Assembly (NCBI GenBank): GCA_029582165.1
Contig: CM055872.1
Span: forward strand, 30,207,462 to 30,271,461
Reading direction: 5' to 3'
DNA: 64,000 nt
Source of the DNA: Portulaca oleracea
Lineage: Eukaryota > Streptophyta > Magnoliopsida > Caryophyllales > Portulacaceae
Below are positions 57,106 to 64,000 of the stretch, in pieces. A program made the position numbers and the translations under genes. Numbering within the stretch: the first letter of the stretch is position 1; every line of letters begins with the position of its first letter. Under the pieces are notes generated by a model. That model ran no database searches. It saw nothing but the letters and a program-made list of their open reading frames with translations, and was not told where the DNA came from.

Positions 57106-58170
57106 TGATGCATAATAGCCTAGCTATATACATCAAGGTTAGCTAAGAGGACTTTGATCTAGCTTCAAGTTACAAAAACATCAACGATATCATCAATTAC
57201 AATGGTTTATTAAGCTCTATACATCAAGGAAGCAAGCATGAAGGACCTTGATGTTATTCTAGCTTACATGGAGTTACTCTCATATATGGAAGTCATCAAT
57301 GAGCTCAAAATACTCTCGGCAATAAGAGTCCTTATTGAATTCGCGGCAATGGAGGACCTTATCAAGTACAGTTCGATATTTTGCTCTATAACTCTAGATC
57401 CATACATCTATTGAGGAAATCATCAAAAGACAGATTGGAGCTCTTTCAATAAGCTTTCCAATGGTTTTTGAATCAATGAAAACGGACAAGTATTGAAGGA
57501 GTTATAGCAATTTCTTTCTAGAGTTGTATTTTAGAGTTTATGATGTCATAAATAGGATATATGATGTAATAGTTGATTCTTGGTTTCTTGAACCCTAGGT
57601 ACACGTCCAAGGGTCCCTAAAGTAGTATAAATAGACCCCCTAGGGTGCCATTGTATTCATTCAATTCAAGTCATTCAATAAATCAAATACAAACACAAGG
57701 TGTTGTTTTCTCTCTAGTTTTGAGCTAGAGTTTTCGTTTCTCTTGAGGGAGAACGAGTATCCCCTTCTTCTATTCAAGGGTGGCATCCTTGAAGGTGAAA
57801 GGAAGGAATTGAAGAGTTCTTTGAGGTGGTGTGGCTGTATCCTCATCGATCCTTCAAAAGCCAATCTATCCAACTATCCATTCCATCGGTCATTCACTAC
57901 ATTCATCCATCCAAACAACATTCATCAAGAATTCATCAAGAATTCATCAAGAATTCAACAAGAATTCATCAAGAACCCAAAGCATTCAAACCGTCCATCA
58001 TTCGTTCATCATCATACCTTCATTTGGTAATCATCTTTCATAGTTCTTTCTATCCATTTCCATTCCATTTTTGGATCCTTAAGAACTTTGAGAAGGGAGA
58101 TTCTTATCTTCGTTTTTAAAGATCCTTAATCCTTTTGTGTAATGTGATCTTTTGGTCCCATTATGCATCA
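57106..58170 (+). repeat. A6 LTR 1, mosaic A/G
   Basis: It follows the A LTR through the TATA box (near 57627) and R, then from about 57770 (CTATTCAAGGGTGGCATCC) it follows the U5 type of the solo G LTR at 40999. It ends with the A terminus. Four ATTCATCAAGA/ATTCAACAAGA units lie at 57920-57975. Confidence 0.9.
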
Positions 58171-58174
58171 AAAT

Positions 58175-58186
58175 TGGTATCAGAGC
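58175..58186 (+). promoter_or_regulatory. A6 unit 1 primer-binding site
   Basis: TGGTATCAGAGC, intact. Confidence 0.92.
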
Positions 58187-58444
58187 TTAGGAGATTGATT
58201 CTCTTAGTTCTTGATCCACCTTTTTACCATCTTTCCATCACAAACCCATCCCCACCATTCCCCATCATCACGCCACCCATAAGTTCTCCCAAGAACTCAT
58301 AAAGAACTCATAAAGAACCATAAACTCCACAAAGAACCCATAGCCCAAACACAATCCGCCCCAAATACAAATCGCTCGTCCTTTACCCATCCAAAGCCCC
58401 TAAACCATGAATCTTGCAATCTTTTTGCACCAAGATTGATCAAG

Positions 58445-59302
58445 ATGGACGATTCTAGCAAGAATTCCCAACGTGAGCTACAATGCTTGAAGCAACAAAT
58501 TGATGATCTTGCCAAGCAAATGGAAGAATGTGGAATTCTTCCAAAGGGATCAAGAAGCGCAAAATCACGTGTGGTTCACTCTTCTAATGATGAATATGAA
58601 GCTCCTTACGAATGGAGCACACGTTTGAATAAGAAGAAGGGATATCATGTCCAAGAAGAATTTTCGCCAATCAAAAGAGACCACATCATCAAACTTGCAA
58701 GAATGAAGCAAGGGAGCATGGACGTGGTTCCATACACGATACAATTCAGAATGCAACTATGGAAGTATGCTCTTGAGGAGGATGACCCCCAAGTCTTGGT
58801 ATGTTACTTAAGTGGTCTTAATGATTACATTGGAGATATTGTTGTATGTCAATTTTATTCAAACTTGGAAGAGTTAAGTTCTTTGGCTTTTAATGTTGAG
58901 ATGGAGGCAAAGATGAAAGAAACTTGGGGTGAGAACCATCTACAACTAAAACCAAACATACCAACCACAAAACCCCACGCCAAGAACATCCCAAAACAGC
59001 CCCAAATCAATCCCAAACCTCACGTCGAAAGACCTACAAAACAGCCCCTACAACATCCTATCCATAGCTCCACAAAACAAGCCTTAGACCTCTCTATACC
59101 TACTGCCCAAAACTCCTCAAATCAGCCCAAAAACCTTCCCACTCCTATTGTCCAAGAAAAGGAAATCATTGTTCCAAGTACATGTCTACATTGCCAAAGT
59201 TTTGATCATATTGAAAGTGCATGTCCTAAGGAGAAAGAAGTATCTTTGGTTGATTGTCAAACATCATTAAGCATGCAACCAGAAATTGAAAGTGGTATTT
59301 GA
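58445..59302 (+). CDS. A6 unit 1 gag, best family-A copy
   Basis: 285 codons from MDDSSKNSQR; the upstream in-frame codons begin with TTG, so this ATG is the start. Residues 13-30 are coiled-coil-like, 95-160 match the capsid C-terminal half of P2, 165-245 form a proline/lysine-rich linker. The zinc knuckle has Cys247, Cys250, His255 and Cys260. The capsid N-terminal half is missing relative to P2 and G. The last residue pair arises from a two-base loss at GAAAGTGG that ends the frame early. Likely role: RNA binding and co-packaging into particles made by other elements (inference). Confidence 0.8.
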   Translation: MDDSSKNSQRELQCLKQQIDDLAKQMEECGILPKGSRSAKSRVVHSSNDEYEAPYEWSTRLNKKKGYHVQEEFSPIKRDHIIKLARMKQGSMDVVPYTIQFRMQLWKYALEEDDPQVLVCYLSGLNDYIGDIVVCQFYSNLEELSSLAFNVEMEAKMKETWGENHLQLKPNIPTTKPHAKNIPKQPQINPKPHVERPTKQPLQHPIHSSTKQALDLSIPTAQNSSNQPKNLPTPIVQEKEIIVPSTCLHCQSFDHIESACPKEKEVSLVDCQTSLSMQPEIESGI

Positions 59303-60240
59303 TGTATTTGTGAGCATGAGGATGTTCATAAACTTGGCATAAATGAGGTATGTAGCGTGCCTCATGAAGTACGAGGAAGAAAAAGAAGAGGATATTGTAC
59401 TAGAAACGATGTATGTAGAAGAATTAAGTGGAGAAGAGTTGCTTGTTGTAAGTAGAGTCTTGAAAGAGACTAGTGTATCAAATGATCTACAACAAAGAGA
59501 GCCTATTTCTTACTCTCAATATACCATTCAAAAAGAAGTATGTCCATTGAATCAAGGAGGAGAAGATTGTACTTCCCATTGTAGTATTGACGAGGGCATT
59601 GATCTTGACATTGACGTTTCTACAAAGAGGATCAAAATGAAGGATTTGGAGAGCTATTCACTTCCTACTCTACACGTTTATGACGACAACATACACCTTG
59701 ATCCAAGAAGTTTAGTAAGTCTTTGTTTTACAAGATTTGCAAAGATTCATTATATTGTAATATTACTTCTATGGATTTTGTTATACTTTGTTTGGAAAAT
59801 CAAAGTTGTATGATTGGAGTATCATGCTCCAAGAGACGTCCTTATTACCCTCTTGTAACTCATGGCCCACGGAGGATCAAGCATTCTTATGACACTTATG
59901 GAGAATAAGTATCATGAATTTGAAGAACCAAGGAGTCTAATTCTTACACCAATGGAGGTTGGAAACCGTAGCGTATAAAGGATCAAGATCCTATGCCATC
60001 ACTTGTTCTCATTTGTGAATATTTGGATGAAAGACAAGCACCATCGACAAGTGACTTCTCTCACTTATCTCTTTGGGATCAAGCTCAATTCGTGCATAAC
60101 TACATCAACGGTTTTGATTCTCATAGTATGCAACATATTTTGAAAGAGTATGTACCATTACAATGTAAAAGATTGTATTTGTATACTTTGGTAACATTTT
60201 TGTATGTAGTAGAAGTAGAAAGGAGTATGTAAATCCTTTG
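59303..60240 (+). pseudogene. A6 unit 1 protease remnant
   Basis: EELLVVSRVLKETSVSNDLQQ, then GGEDCTSHCS at the place of the protease DGG segment, then decayed C-terminal motifs ending YVPLQCKRLYLYT. At least three frame changes. No functional protease. Confidence 0.72.
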
Positions 60241-60493
60241 GAGTTAGTCTTGATCATGACAAAGCACGAGGAGCCACAAGGAGAATTGGAGAAGTACTTG
60301 GAGAATTGTCCTTACCTCTCGTCAAGAATGAGCTAACTCAACATATCTCATCAAATGGAGTAATTTAAGTGGACAAAAGAAGAAAGGAAATATTCAAGAA
60401 GGATCCATACTTGCATCTATACTTGAGGTACTATGTCTCTTAAAGGATGCTAAAGATCATCATATTCTTTTATTTCCTATTCTCGCATCATAT

Positions 60494-61084
60494 TTGTTCA
60501 TTACAAATGGAGTTGAGAAAGGTGAAGTCCTATCTCAAGGAAGTTGTCCCATGGATTATTTTGGTGATATACTAATTGGAGAAAAGGAGAAGCTTCATGC
60601 TTATGGCTTTACATTCATACTTGTTGTTATCATGAGGATATTTGAGCAAAGTTGTTATCATAGAGGATTCATCCTTAAGCTTTGTGATTCTTACAAAGTA
60701 TTGGAGTATGCTTCATATGATAAGGAGATCAAGCCATCGTTATACTTTGAGATGAAGTACTTGATTTGTTCATCAAAATCAAGTCACTTGGAGGAAGCAA
60801 GTCCTTTGACTAAAGGAAGTTTTCTAACGAGGAGATACATGTTTGATTCAAAATTACTCGAGCTTGGATATATCAAGGAGTTATATGAAGATGATGATGA
60901 TTTTAAAGAAGTATTCAAGGTATGTGAGAAGCATCATCAACAACCCTTTCATATTACTCATGGATTTCTTTTCAAAGGGAATCAATTGTGTATTCCAAGG
61001 AGTGGAATTCGTGACTTCTTAATCATGGAAGTACATGGAAGTTCTTTTGATCATTTGGGTCTTCTCAATCGTATTACAAGATGA
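60494..61084 (+). pseudogene. A6 unit 1 RT and RNase H-integrase junction relic
   Basis: A 196-codon frame holds CPMDYFGDILIGEKEK, aligned with the RT YFDD segment (first Asp is Gly). After about 90 unrecognised residues comes RRYMFDSKLLELGYIKELYEDDDDFKEVFKV, aligned with P1 RRYLLTYVLDSNIAGFEHIKGLYRDDQDFKEVYEL, and GFLFKGNQLCIPRSGIRDFLIMEVHG with the first zinc-domain His. A stop follows NRITR. Most of RT and RNase H is deleted. Confidence 0.78.
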
Positions 61085-61600
61085 AGGAGTATTATTTCTG
61101 GCCAAGCATGATCGTTGACATTGAGCAAACGTTACAATGTTGTGATATTTGCAATCCTTCTATACTATATGGAGATGAAAGCTTGAATTCTAAGGTTGAA
61201 GTACCATGGATTCAAGGAAGTCTTACTATTGTCTTCATCATGAGTTCTGAGCTTATGAATCTATACTTTGAAGTTGAGAAGTTATATGAGGTTTCTACAT
61301 TCTCTATGAAGAAACAAGATTTGAAGTTCCATAATGTCATTGGATTAGTTATGAGAAAATTTGGAAGAAAGTGGAAGTTCAAGTCAAGCATCAAAGGAAT
61401 CTATGATGGTTTCAAGCGTTTAAGAAGAGAGTTTGTAGTCTCTTCAAGAAGCAAGTTGACGGAACAACACAGATGGAAATACATATTACAAAGACGTAAG
61501 AAGGGCTTTGAAGAAGAAGTTGATATATGTTCAGTTGTTGGGACGAATCAAAGCAGAGTTGTGATTGAAGGTAGATGTTGATTTTCTGTAAAGAAAGTAT
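61081..61600 (+). pseudogene. A6 unit 1 integrase zinc-domain relic and basic tail
   Basis: KEYYFWPSMIVDIEQTLQCCDICNPS matches the P1 zinc domain with both Cys kept. The DDE core is absent. Then FHNVIGLVMRKFGRKWKFKSSIKGIYDGF and a tail that departs from the A5 copies at many sites from about 61465. Confidence 0.78.
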
Positions 61601-61605
61601 TGTCT

Positions 61606-61637
61606 AAAGTTTGAGGCAAACTTTTTCAATGGGAGAA
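61606..61637 (+). promoter_or_regulatory. A6 unit 1 hairpin and polypurine tract
   Basis: AAAGTTTGAGGCAAACTTT followed by TTCAATGGGAGAA before LTR 2. The hairpin is unchanged although the DNA on both sides is unusually diverged. Confidence 0.8.
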
Positions 61638-62695
61638 TGATGCATAATAGCCTAGCTATATACATCAAGGTTAGCTAAGAGGACTTTGATCTAGCTTCAA
61701 GTTACAAAACATCAACGACATCATCAATTACAATGGTTTATTAAGCTCTATACATCATTGAAGCAAGCATGTATGACCTTTATGTTATTATAGATTACAA
61801 GGAGTTTCTCTCTTATCTGTTAGTCATCTATGAGCTCAAACTACTATCGGATATTAGACTGCTTATTGAATTCGCGGCAATGGAGGACCTTATCAAGTAC
61901 AGTTCGATATTTTGCTCTATAACTCTAGATCCATACATCTATTGAGGAAATCATCAAAAGACAGATTGGAGCTCTTTCAATAAGCTTTCCAATGGTTTTG
62001 AATCAATGAAAACGGACAAGTATTGAAGGAGTTATAGCAATTTCTTTCTAGAGTTGTATTTTAGAGTTTATGATGTCATAAATAGGATATATGATGTAAT
62101 AGTTGATTCTTGGTTTCTTGAACTCTAGGTACACGTCAAGGGTCCCTAAAGTAGTATAAATAGACCCCTAGGGTGCCATTGTATTCATTCAATTCAAGTC
62201 ATTCAATAAATCAAATACAAACACAAGGTGTTGGTTTCTCTCTAGTTTTGAGCTAGAGTTTTCGTTTCTCTTGAGGGAGAACGAGTATCCCCTTCTTCTA
62301 TTCAAGGGTGGCATCCTTGAAGGTGAAAGGAAGGAATTGAAGAGTTCTTTGAGGTGGTGTGGCTGTATCCTCATCGATCCTTCAAAAGCCAATCTATCCA
62401 ACTATCCATTCCATCGGTCATTCACTACATTCATCCATCCAAACAACATTCATCAAGAATTCATCAAGAATTCATCAAGAATTCAACAAGAATTCATCAA
62501 GAACCCAAAGCATTCAAACCGTCCATCATTCGTTCATCATCATACCTTCATTTGGTAATCATCTTTCATAGTTCTTTCTATCCATTTCCATTCCATTTTC
62601 GCACCTTAAGAACTTTGAGAAGGGAGATTCTTATCTTCGTTTTTAAAGATCCTTAATCCTTTTGTAATGTGATCTTTTGGTCCCATTATGCATCA
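61638..62695 (+). repeat. A6 LTR 2, mosaic A/G
   Basis: Same mosaic as LTR 1. Bases 61755-61860 contain a dense cluster of substitutions relative to every other A LTR, then identity returns. Confidence 0.92.
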
Positions 62696-62699
62696 AAAT

Positions 62700-62711
62700 T
62701 GGTATCAGAGC
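62700..62711 (+). promoter_or_regulatory. A6 unit 2 primer-binding site
   Basis: TGGTATCAGAGC, intact. Confidence 0.92.
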
Positions 62712-62969
62712 TTAGGAGATTGATTCTCTTAGTTCTTGATCCACCTTTTTACCATCTTTCCATCACAAACCCATCCCCACCATTCCCCATCATCACGCCA
62801 CCCATAAGTTCTCCCAAGAACTCATAAAGAACTCATAAAGAACCATAAACTCCACAAAGAACCCATAGCCCAAACACAATCCGCCCCAAATACAAATCGC
62901 TCGTCCTTTACCCATCCAAAGCCCCTAAACCATGAATCTTGCAATCTTTTTGCACCAAGATTGATCAAG

Positions 62970-63860
62970 ATGGACGATTCTAGCAAGAATTCCCAACGTG
63001 AGCTACAATGCTTGAAGCAACAAATTGATGATCTTGCCAAGCAAATGGAAGAATGTGGAATTCTTCCAAAGGGATCAAGAAGCGCAAAATCCCGTGTGGT
63101 TCACTCTTCTAATGATGAATATGAAGCTCCTTACGAATGGAGCACACGTTTGAATAAGAAGAAGGGATATCATGTCCAAGAAGAATTTTCGCCAATCAAA
63201 AGAGACCACATCATCAAACTTGCAAGAATGAAGCAAGGAGCATGGACGTGGTTCCATACACGATACAATTCGTAATGCAACTATGGAAGTATGCTCTTGA
63301 GGAGGATGACCCCAAGTCTTGGTATGTTACTTAAGTGGTCTTAATGATTACATTGGAGATATTGTTGTATGTCAATTTTATTCAAACTTGGAAGAGTTAA
63401 GTTCTTTGGCTTTTAATGTTGAGATGGAGGCAAAGATGAAAGAAACTTGGGGTGAGAACCATCTACAACTAAAACCAAACATACCAACCACAAAACCCCA
63501 CGCCAAGAACATCCCAAAACAGCCCCAAATCAATCCCAAACCTCACGAAAGACCTACAAAACAGCCCTACAACATCCTATCCATAGCTCCACAAAACAAG
63601 CCTTAGACCTCTCTATACCTACTGCCCAAAACTCCTCAAATCAGCCCAAAACCTTCCCACTCCTATTGTCCAAGAAAAGGAAATCATTGTTCCAAGTACA
63701 TGTCTACATTGCCAAAGTTTTGATCATATTGAAAGTGCATGTCCTAAGGAGAAAGAAGTATCTTTGGTTGATTGTCAAACATCATTAAGCATGCATACAA
63801 ATTGAAAGTGTGGTATTTGATGTATTTGACGAGCATGAGGATGTTCATAAACTTGGCATA
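62970..63860 (+). pseudogene. A6 unit 2 gag pseudogene
   Basis: Starts MDDSSKNSQR and is open to 63275, where a lost G (AAGGAGCATGG for AAGGGAGCATGG) shifts the frame. Further losses near 63310, 63545 and 63567. The zinc knuckle coding (from about 63704) is intact locally. Confidence 0.82.
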
Positions 63861-64000
63861 AATGAGGTATGTAGCGTGCCTCATGAAGTACACGAGGAAG
63901 AAAAAGAAGAGGATATTGTACTAGAAACGATGTATGTAGAAGAATTAAGTGGAGAAGAGTTGCTTGTTGTAAGTAGAGTCTTGAAAGAGACTAGTGTATC
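63861..64000 (+). pseudogene. A6 unit 2 protease remnant, cut by the window end
   Basis: Start of the family-A protease relic (VHEEEKEEDIVLE, EELLVVSRVLKETSV). It continues beyond the window. Confidence 0.7.

Larger units (their letters stand above)
57106..64000 (+). mobile_element. A6: second family-A tandem, continuing past the window
   Basis: LTR, interior, LTR, primer-binding site and a second interior: at least one and a half units in tandem. Both LTRs have an A-type U3 and a G-type U5, unlike A4 and A5. The first interior is the long form without the 974-bp deletion. Whether a third LTR and a GCTTG TSD follow cannot be seen here. Confidence 0.88.

Noticed and set aside
57920..57975. 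CRISPR-like direct repeats (ATTCATCAAGA)
   Set aside because: The units are contiguous without spacers, short, and part of a plant LTR.

Overview
The window is plant repeat DNA with no recognisable host gene. It is built almost entirely from nested LTR retrotransposons of the Ty3/gypsy superfamily plus a very GC-rich array. Plant origin is inferred from the retroelement type: primer-binding sites TGGTATCAGAGC (complementary to initiator tRNA-Met), 5-bp target-site duplications (TSDs), plant chromovirus-like RT and integrase, and an integrase reading frame that runs into the 3' LTR, as in CRM (centromeric) retrotransposons. A centromeric or pericentromeric position is a reasonable inference, not proven. 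I cannot name the species.

Four element families are named here for reference. Family P carries pol (P1, P2). Family G carries gag and protease only (G1, G2, G3, one solo LTR and fragments). Family A has a strongly decayed gag-pro-pol but well-preserved LTRs and is the most numerous (A1 to A6). Family E (E1) has a 1.6-kb LTR and an acidic ORF. Nearly all LTRs of A, G and P begin TGATGCAT and end ATGCATCA. All four families carry a small hairpin just upstream of the polypurine tract. No element in the window is complete and autonomous.

Layout. 1-80: end of a GC-rich array. 81-781: G-like gag-pro remnant (-). 782-3857: A1, truncated. 3858-4266: truncated G LTR (-). 4267-11303 and 16851-19708: one GC-rich CpG-saturated array (about 9.9 kb) split by A2 (11304-16850, -, TSD CTATC). 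19709-23200: A3, a chimera. 23201-42263: E1 (-), holding P1 (24248-38024, TSD ATTAA) in its 3' LTR and a solo G LTR (40999-41945, TSD CTCAC) in its interior. P1 holds G1 (27295-31603, TSD TAGTG) and G2 (31638-35895, TSD AAGGC), inserted 34 bp apart in the RNase H region. From 42264 onward: P2 inside the E1 5' LTR, G3 (-) inside P2, A4 inside the G3 primer-binding site, and inside A4 a three-LTR tandem A5 (48673-56875, TSD CCCCA) and a second tandem A6 (57106 to beyond the window end).

How the parts relate: P-type elements are the only source of RT and integrase seen here. A, G and E keep the cis signals (LTR ends, primer-binding site, polypurine tract), which fits mobilisation in trans. LTRs that join the U3 of one family to the U5 of another suggest RNAs of different families were co-packaged. 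Two points need caution. Elements beside the GC array show an excess of T-to-C (TTG to TCG, CGT to CGC) differences on the + strand, and many lesions are one-base losses in short homopolymers. Both could reflect biology or consensus error.
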